From: JAZKFT01 sp040386335
Lineage (GTDB): Bacteria > Bacteroidota > Bacteroidia > Chitinophagales > Chitinophagaceae
NCBI GenBank assembly: GCA_040386335.1
Contig: JAZKFT010000021.1
Location: forward strand, 1 to 64,000
Direction of reading: 5' to 3'
Length of the DNA stretch: 64,000 nt
A program made the position numbers and the translations under genes. Positions 35,676-44,066 of this stretch are shown piece by piece. Every line of letters begins with the position of its first letter. Positions within the stretch are counted from its first letter, which is position 1. The notes beneath the pieces were generated by a model. It was given only the letters and a program-made list of their open reading frames with translations, had not been told where the DNA came from and did not search any database.

Positions 35676-36125
35676 ATGCCAAACTGGAAACTAAAAGCCT
35701 TTAACGAATTAACACCCTACGAGTTATACGCCATCCTGCGGCTCAGGGGGGAAGTGTTTATTGTGGAACAAAATTGTCCTTACCTGGATGAAGATGATAA
35801 AGACCAGAAGGGGTTTCACCTGATGGGTTGGAAGGATGACTTGCTGGCAGCCTACACACGTATACTTCCCACAGGCGTGTCGTACCCGGATATGCCATCT
35901 ATAGGCCGGGTGGTGACCAGCCCGCAGGCAAGAGCCAGTGGCATTGGCCGCGAACTGATGCAGGTAAGCATTGATAAATTGTATGATTTGTTTGGTAAAA
36001 AACCCATCAAAATCGGTGCGCAATTGTACCTGAAGAAATTCTACGAATCACTGGGTTTTGTGCAGACGGATGATGGGTATATGGAAGATGGCATTCCGCA
36101 TATTGAAATGGTGAAAAACGCTTAA
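35676..36125 (+). CDS. elaA: GNAT N-acetyltransferase, ElaA family
   Basis: The 149-residue acetyltransferase has the ElaA opening (WKLKAFNELTPYELYAILRLR, about 4-24), followed by REVFIVEQNCPYLDEDDKD-like residues. The acetyl-CoA loop is in ARASGIGRELM, and the C-terminal substrate-binding part is YLKKFYESLGF. The substrate is not known. The frame begins at a TTG two codons earlier; ATG 35676 is used. Its TAA stop starts a GCTTGAC array. Confidence 0.9.
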   Translation: MPNWKLKAFNELTPYELYAILRLRGEVFIVEQNCPYLDEDDKDQKGFHLMGWKDDLLAAYTRILPTGVSYPDMPSIGRVVTSPQARASGIGRELMQVSIDKLYDLFGKKPIKIGAQLYLKKFYESLGFVQTDDGYMEDGIPHIEMVKNA

Positions 36126-36156
36126 CGCTGAAGGCTTGACGCTTGACGCGTAGCGC
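36120..36156 (+). repeat. GCTTGAC short array at the elaA stop
   Basis: The TAA stop is part of GCTTAACGCT. GGCTTGACGCTTGACGCG units follow, with GCGTAGCGC at the end, which can pair with part of the array. Only two or three units are present. Confidence 0.6.
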
Positions 36157-36168
36157 AAAAAAATACAG

Positions 36169-36378
36169 ATGTTTCAAAACATTTTTACCGATCATTTAAC
36201 CACCACGAATTGGGTTAGAACATCTCCCATGGGCTTTCATTATATTCACGATATGGTGCTTGAGATCTTTTTTGATACTTCTAATCAAATCGAAGTGTAT
36301 AGAAAAGATGAGCGAATAGGTACTCACTATATCTCGGTTTTAAAAGATTTGGAGGATGTTCTAAAGATCATTTGCTGA
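36169..36378 (+). CDS. Small hypothetical protein
   Basis: The ATG-started frame of 69 residues encodes a soluble, mixed alpha/beta-looking protein (MFQNIFTDHLTTTNWVRTSP at the start, LKDLEDVLKIIC at the end). No family is recognised. It sits between elaA and the glycosidase on the same strand, with reasonable spacing on both sides. Amino-acid composition looks protein-like, but a frame this short could arise by chance. Confidence 0.45.
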   Translation: MFQNIFTDHLTTTNWVRTSPMGFHYIHDMVLEIFFDTSNQIEVYRKDERIGTHYISVLKDLEDVLKIIC

Positions 36379-36435
36379 TCCAGGTTTCAGATGGGGCAAA
36401 ATGAGATATGTACAGCGTGAAAAAAAACGATTGCT

Positions 36436-39096
36436 ATGAAAAAGATTCTTGCCTTTTTGTTACCCAACTTTTTATCTGTTATGGCTTTATCGCAGCCCAT
36501 TTACCAGTCGGAAGCCTACACTATTTACAACGACAGGGTGGTGCAGAAAAATTTTGAAGCGAAAGCAGTTTCCGCCACAGAAATCACCAGCAATTATCAA
36601 AGCCCGGCTAACCAATTTCAGAGTACAAAGCTGGCTTTTAAGTTTAGCATTAACGGTAAGGATAATGAGATGAAACCCGGCGTGGACCATCATTTCAACG
36701 TGGTGGGCAACAGTGCTGAAACACCTGTGATTACATTTGGCATGCCGCTGATGGATGCCAGTAGCGATGCCGGTAGCTTTTTACCACCCGGCACGAAGCT
36801 GAAAATACGAGTTGACATGAAAGCTGTGCTGGCCGGGTTTGCATCGCAGGGTTTTTATACCACTTTCAACGGTGATAAAATTTTTAAAGAGGACTTCAAA
36901 GGCCTGTTTGTGGCAGGCGGCACTTTACCCATGGTTTGGGATTTTGATAATCTTGTAAACCGGCCCGAGCTACAGTTAAAGGATGAAGATGGCGATGGCA
37001 TATATGAAACCACCTTGACGCTGAATGCCAAAAAAGACGAGAAACAAACTGATGCAGCCTGGAAACTCAGTAAAGACATCAGCGCCTTTCCGCAGTATGC
37101 ATCGGGCTACCTGATCAGCGATGCGGTCTACAATATGAGCGTAGAAGAAATGATAAGGGCAGTGGAGCCCGACAGCACTTTCCGTACCGGGAAAGAATGG
37201 GCTGGCGTATGGACCCGCGACATCAGCTATAGCATCATTTTATCGATGGCGTACCTTCAGCCGGAAGTGGCCAAAAAGAGTTTGCTGAGAAAGGTAAATA
37301 AACGGAAACGCATCATCCAGGATACCGGAACCGGCGGTGCCTATCCCTGCTCCACAGATAGGATGATCTGGGCTGTGGCTGCTTTTGAAGTGTATAAAGC
37401 CACCGGTGACAAAGACTGGCTGCAGCAGGCGTTTGAAATTGTAAAAAACTCGATTGACGATGACATGCTGAACGCTTACGATGCAGGTACAGGCATGGTT
37501 AAAGGGGAATCTTCATTCCTCGACTGGCGTGAGCAAACCTATCCCAAATGGATGCAGCCCGTAGACATTTATGAAAGCGAAAACCTGGGCACCAATGCTG
37601 TGCATTACCAGGCCAATATGGTGCTGAGCCAGATGGCTGACATTCTAAAAAATACAGCTGCAATTGTAAAATATAAGGCCAATGCAAATAAGATAAAAGC
37701 TGGCATCAACAAGTATTTATGGATGGAAGACAACGGCTATTATGCCCAGTTTTATTATGGCAGGAACAGTAAAATCGTGTCACCAAAATCCGAAGCCCTG
37801 GGTGAAGCATTGTGTGTTTTGTTTGGCATTGCCGATGCCAGGCAGCAACAATTGGTGATAAAGAACACGCCGGTAACCGCTTATGGCATCACCTGTATTT
37901 ATCCGCAAATACCTGGCATTACGCCCTATCATAATAATGCCGTTTGGCCTTTTGTACAATCTTATTGGGCCCTTGCTTCCGCCAAAATGGGTAATGAAGC
38001 ATCAGTAATGGAATCGCTGGCAGCCATCTGGCGGCCTGCAGCTTTGTTTCTCACTAATAAAGAAAATTTTGTGGCCGATAACGGCGATTTCGCGGGTACG
38101 GTGATCAATAGCAGTAATATGCTTTGGAGCCTTTCAGGCAACCTTGCGATGGTGCATAAATTGTTGTTTGGTATAGAATTTAAAGAAGACAAAATGGTGT
38201 TTCATCCTTTTGTACCAAAGCAACTAAAAGGCAAACGCAGCCTGGAAAATTTCAAATACCGGAGTGCTGTTTTGAATATTGAAATGGAGGGTTTTGGAAA
38301 TACGATTCAGTCTTTTTTGGTGGATGGGAAAGCGGTGCCTAATGCTGAAATTCCTGAAACCTTAACGGGTGTTCATTCGGTAAAAATTATTTTGGCTGAT
38401 AATGTTTTACCTACGGCAACAATCAATAAAGTGGAAAATTATACGGCGCCTGCTACGCCTATGATCGGTATTGATAACAATGGAATCACTTGGCAAAAGA
38501 TAGATGGTGTTGCATCTTATACTGTGCTCAAAAACGGGAAACGATTGTTATCCACTCCCAAAAATCTACTAAATGAAAGTTCCTATTCAGAATATCAAGT
38601 AATTTTTATTGATGCCAATGGCGTAGAATCCTTTGCCAGTGCCCCTTTGGCACTTTATAGTAAAAATCTGGTTCAGGAATATCAGTTGGAGAAATATACC
38701 AATAGATCTAATTTGGCCTACAAAGGATTTTACGGCAACGGCTTTACAGAAGTCAGTAATACGGTAAACAGGGTTGTCAACATACAGGTGGATATTAAAG
38801 TGGCCGGAACTTATGCCATCGATTTCCGCTATGCAAATGGCAATGGCCCCATCAACACAAAAAACATGTGCGCCATACGCACTCTGAGAGTGAATAACCA
38901 GTTCGCCGGAACCCTGGCTTTTCCGCAGCGCGGCACAGACGAATGGAGCAATTGGGGTTACAGCAATTCTGTTCAAATTTCTTTGAAAAAAGGTAAGCAA
39001 ACAATAACGCTCAGTTACGAACCAGCCAATGAAAACATGAACGAAGATATCAACCAGGCCATGCTGGATCTAATGCGGGTGATTAAGATAAAATGA
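36436..39096 (+). CDS. Six-hairpin glycosidase with C-terminal carbohydrate-binding-like domain
   Basis: The 886-residue secreted protein has a signal peptide (ending about ALSQ), an N-terminal beta-rich region (about 25-200) and an (alpha/alpha)6 catalytic region. The latter begins near WAGVWTRDISYSIILSMAY, with Asp in WTRD, and resembles rhamnosidase or glycogen-debranching-like hydrolases. A C-terminal beta-sandwich (about 750-880, ending LMRVIKIK) resembles CBM6/35 modules. Pectinesterase and pectate lyase genes converge on it 9 bp away, so a role on pectin side chains such as rhamnogalacturonan is plausible but inferred. The GH family number cannot be assigned by eye. Confidence 0.78.
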   Translation: MKKILAFLLPNFLSVMALSQPIYQSEAYTIYNDRVVQKNFEAKAVSATEITSNYQSPANQFQSTKLAFKFSINGKDNEMKPGVDHHFNVVGNSAETPVITFGMPLMDASSDAGSFLPPGTKLKIRVDMKAVLAGFASQGFYTTFNGDKIFKEDFKGLFVAGGTLPMVWDFDNLVNRPELQLKDEDGDGIYETTLTLNAKKDEKQTDAAWKLSKDISAFPQYASGYLISDAVYNMSVEEMIRAVEPDSTFRTGKEWAGVWTRDISYSIILSMAYLQPEVAKKSLLRKVNKRKRIIQDTGTGGAYPCSTDRMIWAVAAFEVYKATGDKDWLQQAFEIVKNSIDDDMLNAYDAGTGMVKGESSFLDWREQTYPKWMQPVDIYESENLGTNAVHYQANMVLSQMADILKNTAAIVKYKANANKIKAGINKYLWMEDNGYYAQFYYGRNSKIVSPKSEALGEALCVLFGIADARQQQLVIKNTPVTAYGITCIYPQIPGITPYHNNAVWPFVQSYWALASAKMGNEASVMESLAAIWRPAALFLTNKENFVADNGDFAGTVINSSNMLWSLSGNLAMVHKLLFGIEFKEDKMVFHPFVPKQLKGKRSLENFKYRSAVLNIEMEGFGNTIQSFLVDGKAVPNAEIPETLTGVHSVKIILADNVLPTATINKVENYTAPATPMIGIDNNGITWQKIDGVASYTVLKNGKRLLSTPKNLLNESSYSEYQVIFIDANGVESFASAPLALYSKNLVQEYQLEKYTNRSNLAYKGFYGNGFTEVSNTVNRVVNIQVDIKVAGTYAIDFRYANGNGPINTKNMCAIRTLRVNNQFAGTLAFPQRGTDEWSNWGYSNSVQISLKKGKQTITLSYEPANENMNEDINQAMLDLMRVIKIK

Positions 39097-39105
39097 TGGT
39101 TTAAC

Positions 39106-40140
39106 TCAGGGCTTCCAGCCGCTGAAAATATTCTCAAGCGTGTATTTCTTCGCTTCTTTTTTACTGAGCTGATGGCTCCAGGCTACCCGCTTGCCCGTGG
39201 CGGCACCTTCACCAGTGTTGTTATACTCCGCGTAATAGGCTGTGGCTTCATTTTCTTTTCTGCCCCAGTTTTCCCAGCCTTCGGGGCGTATATGTTTGCC
39301 CATGTCACAACCTATAAAAGCCACTTTTGCATAGGCACGCCATGGCCTGCCGAGGTACACCAGTTTGGCCTCCTCAGCTGCGATCAGCTTACAATTAAAA
39401 AACACGTAACCAAAAGTTTGATGCTGCGTGGTGGAAGCTGCCGTGATAAAGGAATTGCTGAGATTTTTGATCGTACAATCCTGGAAAATGGCCGTGGCAT
39501 TGCCAAAAATAAAATCGGTAGTGCCTTCAATATAACAGTTCAGATAGTATTGGCGGGCATCATCATTGGCGGTTAGCAAAGTGTCCTGGTTGCCCAACAG
39601 ATTACAGTTTTTAATCACAAACCGATCCCCATCCACATGCAATGCTACTGCCTGCCCCACACGGCCGGCTGTATTTCGGATGGTAAGGTTTTCGATAGTT
39701 ACATCGTTGCCCGCCACATACATGGTGTAGGTGGTAAATGTGGTGAACTTTTGCTTGTTGACCACTGTATCAGAACTGATGAACTTGCCGGAATAATCGT
39801 TATAGGAAATGATGGTATTTTCCCTGCTTTCGCCTACAAAAGAAATATTGGTAACCCATGCAGGAACATTCACTTTTTCATTGTACACACCATTTTTTAT
39901 GTAAATCGTGTTGTGCTCCGGGGAGTAGGCACGAATAGCGTTTACCGCCTCCTGGATGGTTTTATAATTGCCGCTGCCATCTTTTGCCACGGTGATATTT
40001 TTTGGGTACTGAATGGCGGTCTGACCATGCGTAAATGTGGTGATAAGCAAAACATTCAACATCAACAACAAGAAATACTTAGCGGGTATCAAATTATAAT
40101 TTTTTATGCTTATTTTTTTGATCTTGGAACCGACAGGCAT
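39106..40140 (-). CDS. Pectinesterase (CE8)
   Basis: The 344-residue right-handed beta-helix enzyme demethylates pectin. It has the family opening TVAKDGSGNYKTIQEAVNAI and the catalytic motifs GNQDTLL and GTTDFIFGNATAIFQDC, which hold the two catalytic Asp residues. The YLGRPWR motif with its conserved Arg is also present. The N-terminus has a hydrophobic segment, probably a signal peptide with an internal start possible at Met27-28. It starts 18 nt after the pectate lyase stop on the same strand, so the two form an operon acting on pectin backbone. Confidence 0.93.
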   Translation of the reverse strand: MPVGSKIKKISIKNYNLIPAKYFLLLMLNVLLITTFTHGQTAIQYPKNITVAKDGSGNYKTIQEAVNAIRAYSPEHNTIYIKNGVYNEKVNVPAWVTNISFVGESRENTIISYNDYSGKFISSDTVVNKQKFTTFTTYTMYVAGNDVTIENLTIRNTAGRVGQAVALHVDGDRFVIKNCNLLGNQDTLLTANDDARQYYLNCYIEGTTDFIFGNATAIFQDCTIKNLSNSFITAASTTQHQTFGYVFFNCKLIAAEEAKLVYLGRPWRAYAKVAFIGCDMGKHIRPEGWENWGRKENEATAYYAEYNNTGEGAATGKRVAWSHQLSKKEAKKYTLENIFSGWKP

Positions 40141-40158
40141 CGTCGGACTGGACGGTTA

Positions 40159-42780
40159 CTACTGCCTGATAAACTTGATTGTTTCCACCCTTTTATCGTC
40201 TGAGTATTGAAGCAGGTAAACACCTGACTCCATGGTTTTTACATTAAACGAAGTTTGGGTAGTGCCGGCTGTGAGTTGCAGGTTTTGCATTTTTTTGCCT
40301 TCAATATTTAATACCGCAACCGAGGCATTGTTACCAGCCTTGCCATGGGTAAGGGTAATGGTATTTACAACCGGGTTGGGATAAATAGAAAGACCTGTTG
40401 CCTTTGAATTTTTTACGGACACTACAAAACTATAGCGGTATGTGCCATCTTTATCTATCATCTTCAGCCTGTAATAAACAGTGCCGGCCTGGCGGCTATT
40501 ATCTGTAAAGGAATAATTACCTGTAGCATTATAAGCAGCAGCAACGGAACCTACCGAGGTAAAACTGCGGCCATCAATACTTCTTTCTATCTCAAAACCT
40601 TTCATGTCGGTTTCACGGGTGGTTTTCCAAAAAAGCGTTACATCACTGCTACCGGTTACAGCTGAAAAACTCAGTAACGACAGCGGTAGCGAAGCATCGG
40701 ATGTTGAGCCATTAATTTTTACATTCTGGCTGGGAAAATACCGGAGCCCGGAACCGGTGATCCATACATAAACCCTTACGGTTAATGTTTGCGATGGCAG
40801 CACCGTAATAGATGTTGGAATGGTAGCCACCTGCTGACCGGTGAGGGTGAGGCCCATGGTGCCGGTATTTATCAGCGAAACGGCTGCAGTGGTATCGGTT
40901 CCGCTGTAGGCAAGGTTGTTGTAGGTTGTGGTACCTACAGCAGCCGAGTTTGCAAATCCATCCAATGAATATTTCAGGAACATTTTAGCGGTGCCCGTTC
41001 CACCACCAAGAGCGCTAAGTTCTACGGAAGTCACAGTAAGTGTTTTTCCGGCAGCGGGGGTCACTTTGTACTCTGTATAAGAATTTGCATTGTACCAAAC
41101 CGGTAAACCTGAAGTGCTGCCGACTCTCTGCCATCCGGTTACGCCACCAAAACTGCTACCCCATACAATACCTGCCAGGTACGGCCCAACCAATTGGTTG
41201 CTGGCTGTAATATCACCGACAACACTCGGCATTTGATCAGTTAATAAGGGCCAGGTGGCAGATGCCGGAGTGCTGGCCGGCGGTGTGATAGCGACACCCG
41301 TTATACTGTTCAGGTAGTTCTCAAGATTGGTGTAGCCATTGCCTGCAAATACGCCCCGGTCGGCAGCATTGTTCGGGTTTAAGCCGTTGTCTGTTTCCCA
41401 GGTATTGGGCATACCGTCCTGGTCAGTATCAGCCGGGGGCGTACCGTTCGACAAGGTCGGCCATGCATTCACCGTTTGTGCGTAAGGCGTAGCATGCGGA
41501 TAGCCGCCCTGTACGTCTATTATTTTCCCGGTACGGAGTTTAACGTTGTTGATCACCCGTTCATCCAGGGTATCTCTTTTGGGTAAAATGGCACCTACGC
41601 TTTTTAATACGGTGTCGTAGGCGGCCGTTGCGGTCTCGAAACTTGAAGGCAAATATTCAGAAAGAAAAGGGGTGGAAACTTTTGACTTCACCGTGTCGGC
41701 AGCATTGCCCGTATTCATACCGGCACCTGTCCAGTTATTGGCGGTGTTGGCGCTGGAACCGTCCACATAATTTCCGGAAAGGAAATATTTGGCATAGCCA
41801 AAATCCACGCTGCTATCCACACCAACGATCCTATACTTAACCCCGGAACTGGTGTTGGGGCCGAATTTGTAGTAGTTGTTTACCAGGTTGTATTGTCCTC
41901 CGTCTCCGCCATAAATATTGTTGATGCCCCAATTATAGAGCACATTATTCCTGAAATCGGCACTTTCTACCTGGCCGGGGGAATAGGTGCTGTTGCCTGC
42001 AAATCTTGGTGTGCGGTTGCGGCAATGGGCAATTAAATTATGGTGAAACGAGCCATGCAAAGCGCCCCAGATACCGCCGTATCCGTGGTTCTCAAAATCT
42101 GTGTCGCTTGTTTCAAAATGGTAGGAGTAATTCAAAGGCTCGCTGATGAGGTTCCACTGCAGTGTAAGGCTGTCACCACGGTACATAGTTAGTGCTTCGT
42201 CGGTGCTCCAGCTAATGGTGCAATGATCGATCATGATATTTTTATGGCCGAGGTCTCCAAGAGCATCGTCACCACCGCTGCCATCTATTGGCCTGCAGGC
42301 ATCTGTAAAAGGAGCCACCGGCACACCACAGCCTGCAGGGGAAGTCTTCAACTGGTTTTTATCGCCCATTCTAAAACGGACGTAACGGATGATGATATTA
42401 TCACCGTTCATGGAAACGGGGTAATCTGCCACGCAAATACCATCACCCGGGGCCGTTTGGCCGGCAATGGTGGTGTTTTTAGGGACAGACAATTTAGAGT
42501 TTAAATGAATCGTACCCGACACCTTAAAAACGATGGTACGGTAGGGATAGGTCGCAGTGGATAGACTGCAGGCCCAGCGTAAACTGCCGGCAGTATTTAC
42601 ATCTGTAAGGTTGGTTACTTCAAAGACCGTTGTTAATGAAACCGCTGTTCCGCGGCCTCCGCTGGTAAACTTTCCGGCGCCTTCAGCACCCGGAAAAGAG
42701 ATTTGCTGGGCATAGGAAAACGAATAAAAACAGGTAATAACAAACAGGAAAAATACCGCTTTGGGGTAATGTTTTTTCAT
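40159..42780 (-). CDS. Pectate lyase-like protein with T9SS sorting domain
   Basis: The 873-residue protein has a signal peptide (ending SYAQ). Next comes a pectate lyase beta-helix (about 20-440) containing FPGAEGAGKFTSGGRG, NIMIDHCTISWSTDE and HHNLIAHCRNRTPRF, the pattern of PL1-like enzymes. A calcium-type DTDQDGMPNTWE segment is followed by a beta-sandwich and a type IX secretion sorting domain (IYPNPVVN ... GVYLLQYSDDKRVETIKF). It would be exported to the cell surface to cleave polygalacturonate. ATG 42780 is chosen; an in-frame ATG at 42804 is possible. The pectinesterase is downstream in the same operon. Confidence 0.9.
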   Translation of the reverse strand: MKKHYPKAVFFLFVITCFYSFSYAQQISFPGAEGAGKFTSGGRGTAVSLTTVFEVTNLTDVNTAGSLRWACSLSTATYPYRTIVFKVSGTIHLNSKLSVPKNTTIAGQTAPGDGICVADYPVSMNGDNIIIRYVRFRMGDKNQLKTSPAGCGVPVAPFTDACRPIDGSGGDDALGDLGHKNIMIDHCTISWSTDEALTMYRGDSLTLQWNLISEPLNYSYHFETSDTDFENHGYGGIWGALHGSFHHNLIAHCRNRTPRFAGNSTYSPGQVESADFRNNVLYNWGINNIYGGDGGQYNLVNNYYKFGPNTSSGVKYRIVGVDSSVDFGYAKYFLSGNYVDGSSANTANNWTGAGMNTGNAADTVKSKVSTPFLSEYLPSSFETATAAYDTVLKSVGAILPKRDTLDERVINNVKLRTGKIIDVQGGYPHATPYAQTVNAWPTLSNGTPPADTDQDGMPNTWETDNGLNPNNAADRGVFAGNGYTNLENYLNSITGVAITPPASTPASATWPLLTDQMPSVVGDITASNQLVGPYLAGIVWGSSFGGVTGWQRVGSTSGLPVWYNANSYTEYKVTPAAGKTLTVTSVELSALGGGTGTAKMFLKYSLDGFANSAAVGTTTYNNLAYSGTDTTAAVSLINTGTMGLTLTGQQVATIPTSITVLPSQTLTVRVYVWITGSGLRYFPSQNVKINGSTSDASLPLSLLSFSAVTGSSDVTLFWKTTRETDMKGFEIERSIDGRSFTSVGSVAAAYNATGNYSFTDNSRQAGTVYYRLKMIDKDGTYRYSFVVSVKNSKATGLSIYPNPVVNTITLTHGKAGNNASVAVLNIEGKKMQNLQLTAGTTQTSFNVKTMESGVYLLQYSDDKRVETIKFIRQ

Positions 42781-42967
42781 ACGGAAAACTTTTAAAATGG
42801 ACACTGCAATGACTATAATTGGCAGTACATAATTAGAAGTTTTCTTTTACAGGAGCAGAAATTACTACGCAATCGATTGCAGCAGAAGGGGTGGAAACAG
42901 GAGTTGGAATTAAAAAGAAACCCTGCTCTTTGTTTGGAGAGCAGGGCGAAAACAGTTGGTTTATTTG

Positions 42968-43039
42968 TGGCCTCGCCAGGAATCGAACCTGGATCTGGAG
43001 CTTCGGAAACTCTTATACTATCCATTGTACTACGGGGCC
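42968..43039 (-). tRNA. tRNA-Arg (anticodon CCG)
   Basis: On the minus strand the sequence folds as a cloverleaf: acceptor GGCCCCG/CGAGGCC, D-stem GTAC/GTAT, anticodon loop TTCCGAA (anticodon CCG, reading CGG), and T-arm CCAGG-TTCGATT-CCTGG. The acceptor has one C-A mismatch at position 5-68, and the first anticodon-stem pair is A-C. CCA is not encoded. It lies between marC and the pectate lyase gene. Confidence 0.92.
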
Positions 43040-43087
43040 GGTGCGGCTGCAAATGTGCAGCAAAAATTTTAAAAAAACAGAAGGATA

Positions 43088-43666
43088 TTACTTGCCAAAA
43101 AACACAATATTGGTACTGAATATTTTAACGGCGATCGCCAGCAGGATGACGCCAAAAAATTTACGCACAGCCAAAAGACCTACGTCACCCAATACTTTTT
43201 CAATCCATTTTAAGGAATGCAGGGTCAGGTAAATAACGACCAGGTTCAAAAGAATACCAATCAAAATAGTGATTTCGGTGTAATTGGCCCTGAGACTCAT
43301 AACGGTTGTAAGCGTGCCGCTACCTGCAATAATGGGGAAAGCGATGGGCACAACGGAACCGCTTTTAGCCTTGGGATCGCTTTTGAAAAAATCCACTCCC
43401 AGTACCATTTCCAGGCCAAGAATAAAAATGACGATGGAACCTGCCACCGCAAAAGAAGGGACATCTACCCCCAACAGTTTTAAAAATGCTTCTCCAAAGA
43501 ATAAAAACAAGATCATTAGCACCCCGGAAATCAAAGTGGCCCGCAGTTCCCTGATCTCGCCCATCTTTAGTTTGAGACTGATCAAGAGGGGAATGGAACC
43601 AATAACGTCGATTACAGCAAAAAGGGTAAAAGTTACCGTGAGGATTTCATTGAGGCTCAAATTCAT
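43088..43666 (-). CDS. MarC family integral membrane protein
   Basis: The 192-residue protein has six hydrophobic segments and the MarC/UPF0056 signature near the N-terminus (FTLFAVIDVIGSIPLLISLK) and in the middle (VAGSIVIFILGLEMVLG). MarC proteins are inner-membrane proteins of unproven function; the multiple-antibiotic-resistance link of the name is historical. It is downstream of the CWC gene on the same strand. Confidence 0.91.
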   Translation of the reverse strand: MNLSLNEILTVTFTLFAVIDVIGSIPLLISLKLKMGEIRELRATLISGVLMILFLFFGEAFLKLLGVDVPSFAVAGSIVIFILGLEMVLGVDFFKSDPKAKSGSVVPIAFPIIAGSGTLTTVMSLRANYTEITILIGILLNLVVIYLTLHSLKWIEKVLGDVGLLAVRKFFGVILLAIAVKIFSTNIVFFGK

Positions 43667-43721
43667 CTGGTAAAGCTAACTATTGGGTTTTACGAAAGAA
43701 AGGGGTTGCAGGGATTTAATA

Positions 43722-43955
43722 TCACCTGTTTCCGAACCGATCTTTTATTTTTTTGGCAAAGCCCTGCTGGTGAAATTGTTGTTTTAAATCCCGCAGGCAA
43801 TTAATACAAAGACAATCGGTATGCTGTTGCAAGATGAATGAATATTCTGCTTCGGTAAATTGTATGCCTGTACACTGGCAATGGTTTATATCGCCCACCT
43901 TACACTCGAATGGACTGCCGCAGCGTGGACATGCTATGTCTTCGTGTTTGCTCAT
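43722..43955 (-). CDS. Cysteine-rich CWC family protein
   Basis: The 77-residue protein has paired cysteines: CPRCGSPFEC near the N-terminus, HCQC in the middle and CLCINC near the C-terminus. This is a zinc-ribbon-like arrangement typical of the Cys-rich CWC family. A longer frame starts at 44018, but it translates the inverted array after btuB; ATG 43955 (MSKHEDIACPRCG) is chosen. It is directly downstream of the BtuB-like receptor, so it could belong to the B12 transcription unit. Confidence 0.83.
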   Translation of the reverse strand: MSKHEDIACPRCGSPFECKVGDINHCQCTGIQFTEAEYSFILQQHTDCLCINCLRDLKQQFHQQGFAKKIKDRFGNR

Positions 43956-43972
43956 GGATCGCGTTTGAGAAG

Positions 43973-44060
43973 TTACACCGCAGGAGCGGAGAGAATAGAG
44001 GCGCGCAGAGACGTTCATTACACGCTCCTCGAATTTGTTCTTCTCTCCGCCTCCTTGGTG
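43973..44060. repeat. GGAGAG-type inverted array after btuB
   Basis: Arm 1 (43973-43995, ACCGCAGGAGCGGAGAGAA) and arm 2 (44038-44060, TTCTCTCCGCCTCCTTGGTG) are complementary with a few mismatches, with a 42-nt spacer containing CTCTGCGCGCCTC. Arm 2 starts 7 nt after the btuB stop on the minus strand. The unit resembles the CTCTGCG-type repeats seen between genes in other Bacteroidota. Confidence 0.75.
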
Positions 44061-44066
44061 AAAAAT

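Noticed and set aside
42813..43052. Minus-strand frame of 79 codons over the tRNA
   Set aside because: It reads through tRNA-Arg and has no protein family pattern.
43957..44018. N-terminal extension of the CWC protein
   Set aside because: The extra 21 codons lie in the inverted array after btuB; the zinc-ribbon starts right after ATG 43955.
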